Shown piece by piece: positions 14,313 to 22,653 of a stretch of DNA of 33,558 nt; within the stretch, counting starts at the first letter, position 1; each line of letters begins with the position of its first letter. The position numbers and the translations under genes were made by a program. A model generated the notes under the pieces. The model worked only from the letters and a program-made list of their open reading frames with translations, made no database searches and was not told where the DNA came from. Source of the stretch: a virus; the IMG/VR virus record IMGVR_UViG_3300022669_000008, positions 1 through 33,558 of that record, one strand, 5' to 3'.

Positions 14313-14775
14313 CTTCTTCCTCCGTAAATTCCATTAAAACACTTTTTGACCTTCTAAAACCATGTCTTTCTGAGTGTTTTGGATAATTAGTTACCCAATA
14401 AACTTTGTTTAATTTAGCCTTCCTTCTAATTTCTTTTATAAAATTAGAGAGTTTTTCAACAGCCTTTCCTTTAATCCAATAATCTTTATCCATACTAAAA
14501 GTATGAATACAGATATCTTTACTAAGAGAATCTATTGTAAACCAAACAAAACCTTTTGTTATATTTTCATCATTAGCTAAAACATATAAATGATTCAGTG
14601 GATTTAAACTTGGTCCTTCTTTAGTCATTCTTAAGCAAGATTGCTCTTGATAAGCATAGAAGTCTTTAACCGTGTAATCTCTATCTCTTACTTGTTCAAC
14701 TAAGTAATTTGGAATGTGTACAGGAGTGAAAACCCTCACCCATCTCAAATTGTTTATTTTATCATGCTCTTTCAT
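14161..14775 (-). CDS. GNAT-like acetyltransferase-fold protein with overlapping tail
   Basis: 204 residues. Residues 1-153 have the size and pattern of a GNAT-type fold: a strand-helix start, LNHLYVLANDENITKGFVWF as the central strands, then a helix (KAVEKLSNFIKEIRRKAK), KVYWVTNYPKHSERHGFRR and VLMEF. Similar proteins sit in virion gene clusters of many podoviruses. The last 51 residues are encoded by DNA that also encodes the start of the 13545-14312 protein in another frame, and have low-complexity Arg/Ser/Thr composition. The real functional C-terminus is probably near MEFTEEE. AGGA precedes the start, which overlaps the upstream gene by 14 bases. Confidence 0.65.
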   Translation of the reverse strand: MKEHDKINNLRWVRVFTPVHIPNYLVEQVRDRDYTVKDFYAYQEQSCLRMTKEGPSLNPLNHLYVLANDENITKGFVWFTIDSLSKDICIHTFSMDKDYWIKGKAVEKLSNFIKEIRRKAKLNKVYWVTNYPKHSERHGFRRSKSVLMEFTEEEDGQDLIGRSKPREKYIVANAGATTVPRRDSRESRTGTASRECIQPIPAAV

Positions 14776-15328
14776 CTGCTTGTCCTATGTATCTCAAATG
14801 CCCAATGAGTTGGCCACTCGCAACAACAGCTTGGTTAGCGGTAGTAAATCCACTACCTACATTCCAGAATTCGCCTCTATAGGTGTTAGAAATGCCGTTA
14901 ACGACAATTCCTGTACCTCCTGTATAGGTAAGCGCTGAAGATTGAACGACCCCCACAAATGGTTTTTGGTTGCTTACTGCAACTTTATATGGGAGTTCTA
15001 CATAAAGGTTTCCTGCTGCACTTCCAGCAGAAGACCAGGCGACGTCAAACCAGACGTCTGTTATTAATCCTTGTCTCAAAGACCATCCAGCCTGGTGGGT
15101 ATATGTAAATGTTCCTGCCGTGCTGGTGCCTTTCAAAATAGGAGTCCATTGGAGTCTACCTTGGCCATAATCGGCTCTGATATCTCCGTTTACACCTTGA
15201 GCTAGTTGCTCATACATTTGCTGTAATGAGAAGTTCAGCTCACGTAGATATTTTTCTAAGTCTTTCGGCTCTCCACTAAGTATTTGTTCTGTGTGAAGAG
15301 GAAGAATAATATTGGAAGGAATACTCAA
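14762..15328 (-). CDS. Virion structural protein (TTG start)
   Basis: 188 residues. An N-terminal helical segment (DLEKYLRELNFSLQQMYEQL) precedes a beta-rich C-terminal domain (GTFTYTHQAGWSLRQGLITD; NGISNTYRGEFWNVG). Translation starts with TTG at 15328, supported by GGAGGA upstream and by its four-base overlap with the stop of the large gene before it. The helix-plus-beta layout is common in small podovirus tail or fibre-base proteins. Exact role unknown. Confidence 0.65.
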   Translation of the reverse strand: MSIPSNIILPLHTEQILSGEPKDLEKYLRELNFSLQQMYEQLAQGVNGDIRADYGQGRLQWTPILKGTSTAGTFTYTHQAGWSLRQGLITDVWFDVAWSSAGSAAGNLYVELPYKVAVSNQKPFVGVVQSSALTYTGGTGIVVNGISNTYRGEFWNVGSGFTTANQAVVASGQLIGHLRYIGQADERA

Positions 15329-17661
15329 TTGATGGTCCTCCTTCCTCGTGGTCTAAAGTAAGGCTTAAATCCTTCAATTTTTAACGGAGTATTGGTGCCT
15401 ACGCTTGTAATGCGGACTCTGTGTTGGAATCCAATTCCTCCAGCTAAAATGCGTTTCCAGGATTTGGTTCTATAGAATTCCTTTCTAACGACTTGTCCGC
15501 CCGTAGTGTAAGCATTAAAACCAGTCGAATCTATTCCATCTAATGTGAAGTTGTTTCCATCTACCACAGTAATAGTGTACCCACCATCTATAGAGGTCAT
15601 TCCTTTGACACCGTAGATATAGATGATGTCGCCTGTGCTTAATCCGTGCTTATTGGCTGTGACTTGTGCAGGATTGGCTTGAGTAATGTTTCCAATTTCT
15701 GCAACAAAATCTAAGGGAGGAAGGATGTCACTTTGTCGTGTGGCATAGGGTGTCACTTCTGTGTCTTTATAGAATTCAACAGTGATTTGAGTGTTTTTTT
15801 CTACGTCTACATAGAGGTCTAGGTAATTTAGCTGAGCTTCTTTACCTTCCTGTTGATAAGGATTCCAAGCATTAGTATAAAGATTGCATGAAATATCTGA
15901 GCCATCGTCACTCCCTTCAGTTTGAAGAACATAAATGATTCCATCAATGGAGCCTCCTAAAAATGCCTCTTGGTTTTCTTGCCAAAAATATGACTGCAAA
16001 GTTTCGTCATTGAGGTCGACTAGGTTAATGTCTAAATCATTAGCCGCTATGAAGTCATTTAGTCCATAATCTTCTGCAAAGTTCCCGTAACCTAGACAGT
16101 TGAACGCTATTTCATATTCCGAATAAGCTGCATCATCTTCATCGTAAATTAATGCTTTAGAGTTTTCTGTATCTTCATTATTGGCATATAAAGTCCACCA
16201 ACGCTTATTGTCATAATTTCGTGCACAATAGACCTTTTGAAACTCATCTACATTAACTTCATCAGAAGTGAAATCTTGGATTCTATTGTCAATTCGTCTA
16301 GTTTCAACGCCGTCAGTGGCTGTAATACCTCGTACTCCGAGTGCCACGACGTATCGGTCATATTGCACTGTAGCCATTCTTCCATCACAAGCACGGAAGT
16401 CATTAATCCTGTCCCATCGAAATGGTAGCGCTGGGTCAGGCACTGGACGGAGCGTCCAAACGGAATTTGTGAAAAATACAATGATAACATCTTGTAAAGC
16501 TCTAGCTGAAATTATTTGTTCCCCGGTTGGAGCATCTACAAATCCGCCCCCTCCCGCTACTGTATCATCCCAATTTGAAGGCCCTTGTGCTTGACACCAT
16601 CTTGCTCGTTGAGGAAAGTTTGTAGTTTGTGCAGTACCCGTATCGTGTTCAAATGTATTTAAAACGACTAGTCTTTGTTTGATAGCAAAGATTAATTTCG
16701 CCCCATAGAGAATTCGTGTACCTCCTAATGAAGGTCTAAATCCAAAAGTACTTACCGTAGAGGAGCTCATATCATAGTAGCGAATTCCGTCTAGATTAGT
16801 TCCATCAAAGGCCTTACCATTAGTAAAATACAGTCTATTACTAGACCCGCTATGCTGCCAATTCTCAGCCCAAATGTAATCATATTGTCCCCCTGACATG
16901 ATATCTCCCGCATCTAACGGGTTAAACCTGTCGTTTGTTCCATCGTATACGGCGGCGTTTGTCGTATCAAATGCCAGAGTCTCTTTAGAACCATCAGGAG
17001 AAAAGAACCGATAAATTCCCATGATTCGATTTTCAGGGACTAGGCCCGCTGTTCCTCCTGATGAATAAGCTGTAAAACCTGTTGAATCTACTCCGGAGAG
17101 CTCAAAAGAAGTCGCACTGGCGTTGGCAACTGTGTAAGTGTTTCCATTTACCTCTGTCATTCCTGCTACATTAGTAATGATTATTGTATCGCCATTCGTA
17201 AAATTATTAGAGCAGGTCACTACAGCTGGGTTTGCTTGAGAAATCGCCGTGATTGTCGCCGGATATACCGAGATTGAGCCTCCTGCTAAATAGGCAGTAA
17301 ATGCAGTACTGTCAATGCCTGAGAGTTCTAATGTGTTGGCTGTTACGTTTGCCGCTGTGTAGGTATTTCCGTTAAGCTCTGTCATTCCCTGTACGTTGGA
17401 AATGAGAACTTGCTGGCCATTAGCTATACCGTGTGAAGTAGATGTAATTACACAAGGATTAGCTTGAGTTGCAGCTGTTATAGTAGTACCAGGATTTGAT
17501 ACCATGTACCCAAATTTTCGATAGCCACTACGCTTTTCTATAAATCCATGTCTAACATGGAAATTATTAAGCTCTCTGAATGAATCAGGAGGGGCCATCC
17601 ACGGAGAGATATCCGTGTCTATACCTGTCTTAAATGGAGCGATTAAGATAGGTTGGGTCAT
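15325..17661 (-). CDS. Large tail/stabilisation protein with three FCCH-like modules
   Basis: 778 residues from the ATG at 17661, preceded by AGGAGGA; an upstream in-frame start would overlap the previous gene. The N-terminus (FKTGIDTDISPWMAPPDSFR...HGFIEKRSGYRKFG) is typical of podovirus tail/stabilisation proteins that cap the portal after packaging. Residues about 210-640 form a repetitive beta domain, probably a propeller (GGTRILYGAKLIFAIKQRLV; RWDRINDFRACDGRMATVQY). FCCH-like modules are inserted at residues about 60-132, 136-206 and 656-724. It is the largest gene in the window. Its role as head-tail plug or tail tube extension is inferred from family resemblance and gene order. Confidence 0.7.
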   Translation of the reverse strand: MTQPILIAPFKTGIDTDISPWMAPPDSFRELNNFHVRHGFIEKRSGYRKFGYMVSNPGTTITAATQANPCVITSTSHGIANGQQVLISNVQGMTELNGNTYTAANVTANTLELSGIDSTAFTAYLAGGSISVYPATITAISQANPAVVTCSNNFTNGDTIIITNVAGMTEVNGNTYTVANASATSFELSGVDSTGFTAYSSGGTAGLVPENRIMGIYRFFSPDGSKETLAFDTTNAAVYDGTNDRFNPLDAGDIMSGGQYDYIWAENWQHSGSSNRLYFTNGKAFDGTNLDGIRYYDMSSSTVSTFGFRPSLGGTRILYGAKLIFAIKQRLVVLNTFEHDTGTAQTTNFPQRARWCQAQGPSNWDDTVAGGGGFVDAPTGEQIISARALQDVIIVFFTNSVWTLRPVPDPALPFRWDRINDFRACDGRMATVQYDRYVVALGVRGITATDGVETRRIDNRIQDFTSDEVNVDEFQKVYCARNYDNKRWWTLYANNEDTENSKALIYDEDDAAYSEYEIAFNCLGYGNFAEDYGLNDFIAANDLDINLVDLNDETLQSYFWQENQEAFLGGSIDGIIYVLQTEGSDDGSDISCNLYTNAWNPYQQEGKEAQLNYLDLYVDVEKNTQITVEFYKDTEVTPYATRQSDILPPLDFVAEIGNITQANPAQVTANKHGLSTGDIIYIYGVKGMTSIDGGYTITVVDGNNFTLDGIDSTGFNAYTTGGQVVRKEFYRTKSWKRILAGGIGFQHRVRITSVGTNTPLKIEGFKPYFRPRGRRTIN
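15490..15696 (-). repeat. FCCH-like protein module, copy 3 of the large tail protein
   Basis: Codes for ITQANPAQVT, GDIIYIYGVKGMT and FTLDGIDSTGFNAYTTGG. It lies close to the protein C-terminus, well apart from the two N-terminal copies. Confidence 0.8.
17044..17256 (-). repeat. FCCH-like protein module, copy 2 of the large tail protein
   Basis: Codes for ISQANPAVVT, NVAGMTEVNGNTYTVAN and FELSGVDSTGFTAYSSGG. It is adjacent to copy 1 and nearest to it in sequence, indicating tandem duplication. Confidence 0.85.
17266..17484 (-). repeat. FCCH-like protein module, copy 1 of the large tail protein
   Basis: Codes for ATQANPCVIT, NVQGMTELNGNTYTAAN and LELSGIDSTAFTAYLAGG, following directly on the N-terminal portal-capping segment. 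Confidence 0.85.
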
Positions 17662-18293
17662 TAAAATCCTCCTACTACGTGGCAAAAGCCTCCGCAATCG
17701 CGTCTTGTTCCGCTATCATTCACTATAGAGACAGTAAAAGTAGTTGTATTGAGCACATTTACTTTCGCACAGCGAGAGTTACCTTCATCAAATGCGCAAG
17801 CTACAGGGACGTATTGCGTATTTGTTCTAGCTGTTGTCAATGCTACGTTGTAGAATCCTGTACTTATTTTAGAAACTGTACAGCCAAAAGCTGCTAATTG
17901 ACTCCCAGCGCTGTTCCACCTTACATAGGCAGTAACGATGTTGTTAATGCCATAGTTCACTGTTCCAGAGCCAAATCTCACAGTATTCATCTTGAAATTT
18001 GTTGAAGGACCACCAATACGGCCTCCTTCAGTAAATTGCATGATATTTCCTGAACCATCTTTGTTATAGGTTTCAGGATTACCAGCACCGTCGTCTTTTA
18101 CGTAGAATATTGAGGTATCTGCTATCGTTGCTGGGTCATTAGAAGCCGCTAAAGGCGTTCTGTTCTGTAAATTTATGGCTTGAGGCCTAAAAGTACTGTC
18201 ACCCTCTTCAATAGCAACCCAATTTGGCCGAATGACAACACCAAGATTACGAATCTTAGTTGTATCTGTTGGCTGTGTTTTATCGAATGCCAT
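17661..18293 (-). CDS. Virion structural protein
   Basis: 210 residues. The N-terminal region (RNLGVVIRPNWVAIEEGDST) and central segment (FYVKDDGAGNPETYNKDGSG) are followed by a beta-rich C-terminal domain of about 90 residues (VNYGINNIVTAYVRWNSAGS) with several Cys and Gly near the end. This two-part shape occurs in head-tail or fibre-base proteins, sometimes as a decoration domain. GAGG precedes the ATG; the stop overlaps the next start (TAATG). No specific function assigned. Confidence 0.65.
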   Translation of the reverse strand: MAFDKTQPTDTTKIRNLGVVIRPNWVAIEEGDSTFRPQAINLQNRTPLAASNDPATIADTSIFYVKDDGAGNPETYNKDGSGNIMQFTEGGRIGGPSTNFKMNTVRFGSGTVNYGINNIVTAYVRWNSAGSQLAAFGCTVSKISTGFYNVALTTARTNTQYVPVACAFDEGNSRCAKVNVLNTTTFTVSIVNDSGTRRDCGGFCHVVGGF

Positions 18294-18295
18294 TT

Positions 18296-18640
18296 TTACT
18301 TCCTCGTTAGCTTTCTAATGTCGAAAATTCCCTCATCTTCTGGAAATTCCTTCATATATTTCCTGGCATAGTATGGAAAATGGTTGTGATTAATCTTCCA
18401 TGGGCTGCCTTTTGCCCTTACTCCTGTCTCCCATCGAAGGATATGCAAGATGAAATGGGCTCCAATCTTTTTATATCCTTTTCGGGCTGCATCTTTTGTC
18501 TTTTCAACGAAACATTCCCATATATCTGGGTTCTGTTCGTCATATTCTCTAAAATCTCTCCAAGCTTTTGTCTCAGTTTCACTACCTGGTTCAGGAGGCG
18601 GAAAGAAGTAACCCACTCCTTCAGCATCAAAATAAACCAT
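18296..18640 (-). CDS. Conserved hypothetical protein
   Basis: 114 residues. FREYDEQNPDIWECFVEKTK, then GYKKIGAHFILHILRWETG, then KINHNHFPYYARKYMKEFPE is a pattern I associate with a widespread small protein of phages and prophages that has no established function. The fold looks all-helical with a winged-helix feel. It sits among head-tail genes although it does not look like a virion protein, so it may be a cargo gene. GAGGATGT precedes the ATG. Confidence 0.72.
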   Translation of the reverse strand: MVYFDAEGVGYFFPPPEPGSETETKAWRDFREYDEQNPDIWECFVEKTKDAARKGYKKIGAHFILHILRWETGVRAKGSPWKINHNHFPYYARKYMKEFPEDEGIFDIRKLTRK

Positions 18641-18646
18641 ACATCC

Positions 18647-19540
18647 TCAAAAATTTGGTGCTGCCCTAGTATTTAAAAGATTTTGGTTAGTTCTTTTAAG
18701 CACGTATGCAAGCTGCTCTTTATAAAGTGCCGTTACCTCGGCATACCCATCCATTTCACCTAAATCGGCTAGCATATCTCTTGATGCTCCATAGGCAATA
18801 CACGGTCCCCACTCAATCAATTCGGGGGTATCTGTTGCGTTAACCAAGGCGCTGACTATTGAGTAGGCTTTAACCTTAAATCTATAGGCAGTGTTTGGCG
18901 GCGGATAAAACTGAAATTGATTGTTGTATAAAAGTACCGCTGTGGGTCTTCCTGCTTTGAAGATTTCGTATGACAGGTAAATGTTTTGTCCATTAGCAGG
19001 AGCGGTTGCAAATGTAACCGTCAAGCTTCCTGTACTGTAGTTAAGTATCAATGAACCGCCAAGAGAACCAGCAATGATAACATTTGCTGTAGTCCAATCC
19101 TGGTTTGTATCTTCAAAAACTTCTGTGTCGTCTGTGATAACGGTAGTTCCTGGCATTATTGGAAAGCCAGTTACTGTTGTACTAAACACAGTAGTAGAAC
19201 CGTCTCCCGTCCAAGGCGTTTGACGGCTTATATTTTGTGGATTTTGCTCTAAGAAAGGCGCTGGGTCCTGGTACCAAAGCAAGTTTAAATTGTCCATGTA
19301 AGCAGGAGGCTCTACGTTTGTATAGAGCGTATTAGGAAAATCGTAAAAGGCTTGATTAGCTGAAGTTAAAAACTCGTAATAATCATGTTTCTTTTCGAGC
19401 TTTAGTTCTGCTGGAAAAGTATATTGATAATATTGGTTAATATATTCATCTAATCTATTATTACTAATTTCTCCAGGCGTTAACCTACCTGTTACCTGTC
19501 TTACCTTTTGACGTATGTCTGCTAGGGTCCATGTAGCCAT
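18647..19540 (-). CDS. Head-tail connector / tail accessory protein
   Basis: 297 residues. The N-terminus (TLADIRQKVRQVTGRLTPGEISNNRLDEYINQYY) and the C-terminal helices (IAYGASRDMLADLGEMDGYA, LYKEQLAYVLKRTNQNLL) fit the helical bundle of P22 gp4 or T7 gp11-like adaptors that bind under the portal. The middle contains an inserted beta domain (WTGDGSTTVFSTTVTGFPIM), common in adaptor proteins of environmental podoviruses. Gene order (capsid, small proteins, then this, then the large tail protein) agrees. Starts after GAGG. Confidence 0.7.
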   Translation of the reverse strand: MATWTLADIRQKVRQVTGRLTPGEISNNRLDEYINQYYQYTFPAELKLEKKHDYYEFLTSANQAFYDFPNTLYTNVEPPAYMDNLNLLWYQDPAPFLEQNPQNISRQTPWTGDGSTTVFSTTVTGFPIMPGTTVITDDTEVFEDTNQDWTTANVIIAGSLGGSLILNYSTGSLTVTFATAPANGQNIYLSYEIFKAGRPTAVLLYNNQFQFYPPPNTAYRFKVKAYSIVSALVNATDTPELIEWGPCIAYGASRDMLADLGEMDGYAEVTALYKEQLAYVLKRTNQNLLNTRAAPNF

Positions 19541-19548
19541 CGATTACC

Positions 19549-19905
19549 TCAATTAAATGATTGACTCATTCTGAAACGTGGCTTTACTCCCACTTTTTTC
19601 TTTGACATTCTTCCAGTTCCATCAGGTCTCCAATCCCAGATTGGTGTCCCTTTCGATTCCAGATGGCGGGCAATGAATCTTGGTAATCTGTACTTTTCTC
19701 CATGGTATAACGTAAACGTATGCTGATGACGTGTATCCCCATAAGGAAAGCGATGTGATAACCCAGGCTCTTCAAGGTTGTAAAATTCAAATTCACAGAC
19801 CTCACGAAGATACTTTTCTTCTTTTTCATTGGAAGGTTGATTTCCAACAATTGGAAGTTTAGCAATTCTTTCTTCGGGAACCTCTTTATGTCTTAGTACG
19901 CTCAT
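19549..19905 (-). CDS. Conserved phage hypothetical protein
   Basis: 118 residues from the ATG at 19905, chosen for AGGAGA at 19912-19917; a longer frame lacks such a site. The sequence has an EFEFYNLEEPGLSHRFPYGD centre and a HTFTLYHGEKYRLPRFIARH segment. It ends with a basic, Lys-rich tail. Proteins with this pattern lie between capsid and connector genes in many phages, perhaps as head-completion factors; function is not known. Confidence 0.7.
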   Translation of the reverse strand: MSVLRHKEVPEERIAKLPIVGNQPSNEKEEKYLREVCEFEFYNLEEPGLSHRFPYGDTRHQHTFTLYHGEKYRLPRFIARHLESKGTPIWDWRPDGTGRMSKKKVGVKPRFRMSQSFN

Positions 19906-19960
19906 ATCTATTCTCCTGTTAATAAAAGGGCGGGGACACAATGTCCCCTCCCTCTAGTCG

Positions 19961-20557
19961 TTAAACTACTGGCTCTTCGCCGTAGACAATCGCAACCATA
20001 GAAGCAGAGTTTGCTCCTACAGCAGATGTACCAAGAGTTAGGCCACGGATGGCTTTGTTCTCGATAGGTACTGCGTCGCCGTTTGTGTCAGAAACTCTTG
20101 TCACAGTTCCTCCAGATACATAAACGCTGTAAGCGCTTGTGTTTTCTACTAGAGTGATTGTGGTTGAAGTAACGGACGCAATAGTGAATTGACCGTTAAG
20201 GCTATTAGCCGCAGAACCATCGTCTGCTAGCTCAGCAACCTTAATAGTGTCGCCAGCTGCAAAACCAAATGTAGCTGTGTCATTCACAGTGATTACACCT
20301 GGGTTTGCGTTAGTGAAACCGCTGATAGTTGCGCCAAATGCCGCATCTTGTGACAACGGAGTCACACCATTAGTAGTGGTATATGCAAGAGTTCCGAGAA
20401 CGAAAATCGATGCATCAGCCATGTTGGCTGTCCACTCAAAACGATTTGGAGTAGTTAAATCCCAAATCTCGACCTTAGCCGCTGTAAACCCAACATCAAG
20501 GTTTCTAGCAACGGCTGGATTCGGATTTGTCCATGCAAATCTTTTTACTTGTGCCAT
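19961..20557 (-). CDS. Capsid-associated protein with diverged FCCH-like module
   Basis: 198 residues directly after the major capsid gene. The N-terminal 75 residues (FAWTNPNPAVARNLDVGFTA; IWDLTTPNRFEWTANM) and the C-terminal 45 frame a central insert (ISGFTNANPGVITV, GFAAGDTIKVAELADDG, ITLVENTSAYSVYVSGG) that reads as a diverged copy of the FCCH-like module seen in the tail genes. Its place and size suggest a head decoration protein. AAGGAGG precedes the start. Confidence 0.7.
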   Translation of the reverse strand: MAQVKRFAWTNPNPAVARNLDVGFTAAKVEIWDLTTPNRFEWTANMADASIFVLGTLAYTTTNGVTPLSQDAAFGATISGFTNANPGVITVNDTATFGFAAGDTIKVAELADDGSAANSLNGQFTIASVTSTTITLVENTSAYSVYVSGGTVTRVSDTNGDAVPIENKAIRGLTLGTSAVGANSASMVAIVYGEEPVV

Positions 20558-20569
20558 TGTGATTCCTCC

Positions 20570-21511
20570 TTATGAATGGGTAGCTTCTAAGTTCAACATG
20601 AAAGCATCGTTCAAGATTCGAGCTACGAAAGGATGCTGCCAGCCTACTGAACCACGTTGATGTAACGGGTCAGCAGCTCCAGCAGAACCTAGAGGCTCGA
20701 TATAGAACTCGCCGCTTTCACTACCAAGGTGAACTACAGCGTATGCTTCTTTACCAACGATGAAGTTGTTGTAAACTGCTGGAGATGCGCTAGATACGCT
20801 TCCAACAGATGTGTACAACCATCTTACGTTTGAGGTTGAACCCCATTCGTTGTCTAGAACTCGTTGGTTGTTTGGATAGTTAGCGGACGACAAGAAATTA
20901 CTTACACCTTCTAAATCGTCAAGTAAATCTGTGTCTAAATATCCGAAAAAAGCCGGGCGCACGGGTGCTGTGCCAAACGCATCACGTCCCGATATCACTT
21001 CAGAAATCATCTCTGCATCGTTTCCGAGAAGAGTTTTGATTGCTGCGTCGATATCTGCTTTTGTAAGCTCAGTAGGTGTGTTCCCGTTAACACCATTAGC
21101 ACACTGTAGAACAGAGCTAGTTGATGCAAGAACGTCTCTAGTAACTTCGTCCATTGTCTGAGCCAAGTTCTGAGCAAGTAGACGAGCAGATTCGTTAAGA
21201 ACTCTGTCTTCTACTGTTAGCTCTACTTGGTTTGTGATGGTCACAAAGTTACCGTAGAAATCTACGCGAGCTTTAATGTCAGTAGCTGAAAGTGGCGCTC
21301 CTGGAGGAGTGATGCCGTCTACTAACGGAATAGGTACTGTGTCTAAACGTGAATACCTACGAAATACAATGGTGTCGCCCATCTTTTCAGGGAGTACTCT
21401 CTTCTGAGCAAATCTTGTATGAATTAGCGCTGGATACGCAGTCATCAACAAAAGTCTGTCATAGTACTCCCGAACAGCTGGAGGTAACACCGCAACAGTG
21501 GTTATTGCCAT
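20570..21511 (-). CDS. Major capsid protein, N4-gp56 family
   Basis: 313 residues. The N-terminus (LLMTAYPALIHTRFAQKRVL, then KMGDTIVFRRYSRLD) and the FYGNFVTITNQVELTVEDRV segment are characteristic of the HK97-fold capsid proteins annotated as N4-gp56 family. Further family features are ARLLAQNLAQTMDEVTRDVL and a C-terminal FYIEPLGSAGAADPLHQRGS / VGWQHPFVARILND pair. It lies immediately downstream of the scaffold gene, as expected. AAAGGAG is well spaced. This is the shell subunit, expected in several hundred copies per head. Confidence 0.9.
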   Translation of the reverse strand: MAITTVAVLPPAVREYYDRLLLMTAYPALIHTRFAQKRVLPEKMGDTIVFRRYSRLDTVPIPLVDGITPPGAPLSATDIKARVDFYGNFVTITNQVELTVEDRVLNESARLLAQNLAQTMDEVTRDVLASTSSVLQCANGVNGNTPTELTKADIDAAIKTLLGNDAEMISEVISGRDAFGTAPVRPAFFGYLDTDLLDDLEGVSNFLSSANYPNNQRVLDNEWGSTSNVRWLYTSVGSVSSASPAVYNNFIVGKEAYAVVHLGSESGEFYIEPLGSAGAADPLHQRGSVGWQHPFVARILNDAFMLNLEATHS

Positions 21512-21524
21512 TGTTTATTCTCCT

Positions 21525-22196
21525 TTAAAATGCTCCGATGTTACGGTTGACCGTTGCCTTGAATTCGTCGTCACTCATGTCTTTGTATCGCCTAGCGTTG
21601 TTGATGGCTGAGTTGCTGCCTACACTGGAAAGTGAACCCGCTTGCTGCGAGTTTTGAACTATGCGTTCCGCATCAGCATTCTTTGTTGCCTTCTTTGTTT
21701 CTGACTTATATGCGTCAGAATTTTTCGCTAAGAAATACGCAAGCTCAAAGTCCTGCGAATCCTGCAATGTCTTCCGTAACCCCGGATTGTGTTTCAATAC
21801 GTCGGGTAAATACTTGGTAACTACGTCCTGGTAATCTGGGTGCTTTTGCACCATCTTTAACTCTTGGATGCTCATATTGGTCTGTGCGCTCATCTTCTGG
21901 AGATACTTCTTAGCTTCTCCGACAGTTAGAACGTCATCGTCCGATAACCCATCCATCTCGTCCTGCTGAGGTTGTTGCCTCTGCTGGTTTTGTTGAGATT
22001 GCATCAAGGCAATGTGGTCTTTAATTACCCGTAGTTCCTCTTGTAGACCCTGTCGTTGTGCTCGCTCAGCTTCTAGAGCTTTCAAAGGCACATGCCCTTG
22101 AGACCCTTGGCCTCCTTGAGATTCAGACTGCACATTGTCTACCTGAGCGGCGGCCTCAGAATTTTGTTCGCCCGAAACAGTTACTTCTTCGCTCAT
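21525..22196 (-). CDS. Scaffolding protein
   Basis: 223 residues, highly charged and Gln/Ser rich with no hydrophobic core. A Gln-rich coiled coil (residues about 45-85, LMQSQQNQQRQQPQQ) is followed by a helical C-terminal half (KMVQKHPDYQDVVTKYLPDV). A basic last segment (ARRYKDMSDDEFKATVNRNI) could bind the capsid protein. Position just before the major capsid gene and the composition together identify it. Its leader carries a strong RNA hairpin (22231-22261), and GCTACACGC lies between AAGGAG and the start codon, suggesting controlled translation. Confidence 0.82.
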   Translation of the reverse strand: MSEEVTVSGEQNSEAAAQVDNVQSESQGGQGSQGHVPLKALEAERAQRQGLQEELRVIKDHIALMQSQQNQQRQQPQQDEMDGLSDDDVLTVGEAKKYLQKMSAQTNMSIQELKMVQKHPDYQDVVTKYLPDVLKHNPGLRKTLQDSQDFELAYFLAKNSDAYKSETKKATKNADAERIVQNSQQAGSLSSVGSNSAINNARRYKDMSDDEFKATVNRNIGAF

Positions 22197-22230
22197 AGCG
22201 TGTAGCTCCTTACTATGTTTTACGCCCGAT

Positions 22231-22261
22231 TTGGCCCCTGCAAGCAGGTTGGTTCGGCCAA
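22231..22261 (-). promoter_or_regulatory. Long hairpin in the scaffold leader
   Basis: TTGGCC (22231-22236) pairs with GGCCAA (22256-22261). Inside, CCTGC and GCAGG pair across a two-base loop, leaving a one-sided seven-base bulge (leftward GAACCAA). No T run follows, so it is not a terminator. It lies about 35 bases before the scaffold start and could set RNA stability, processing or scaffold/capsid synthesis ratio. Confidence 0.6.
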
Positions 22262-22272
22262 TGTCGGCGGCA

Positions 22273-22644
22273 CTATTGTGTTACGTAAGCTCCCGGTATA
22301 GACGTAGTTTCTGTGACTACTTCCTCCGTGGGCTTAGCCCCCAAGCCTTGTAGGGCATCAAAGTCAAAAGGCCGTTGTGGCATGTTGACCTCCCATTGGA
22401 TTTGTCCAGTGGAATTGTTTACTTCACCAACAATCATCCCCACTTGTGGAGCTGGTTTGGTAAAGTAAGGCTTGATGTGTTTCATCAAAGTGGGCTTGCC
22501 TTCTACGCTAACTTTGGCTGGCTTTGCGAAAACAACAATCCAATACGGGTCAGTCTTGGCTTTATTGGCCTCGACAATTTGTTGAATCAATTTATTGTCA
22601 GCTTCAATGATTGCGTCGCGGGTCTCCCCAGTCTCTTGAGTCAT
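22273..22644 (-). CDS. Phage hypothetical protein between portal and scaffold
   Basis: 123 residues from the ATG at 22644; AGGAGA precedes it, making the adjacent in-frame GTG unlikely. The sequence has a helical N-terminus (DAIIEADNKLIQQIVEANKA) and a beta segment (YWIVVFAKPAKVSVEGKPTL), then GMIVGEVNNSTGQIQWEVNM. It has no recognised motif. Small proteins in this slot are frequent in environmental podoviruses, perhaps helping head assembly, but this is only positional. Confidence 0.68.
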   Translation of the reverse strand: MTQETGETRDAIIEADNKLIQQIVEANKAKTDPYWIVVFAKPAKVSVEGKPTLMKHIKPYFTKPAPQVGMIVGEVNNSTGQIQWEVNMPQRPFDFDALQGLGAKPTEEVVTETTSIPGAYVTQ

Positions 22645-22653
22645 CACTTCTCC

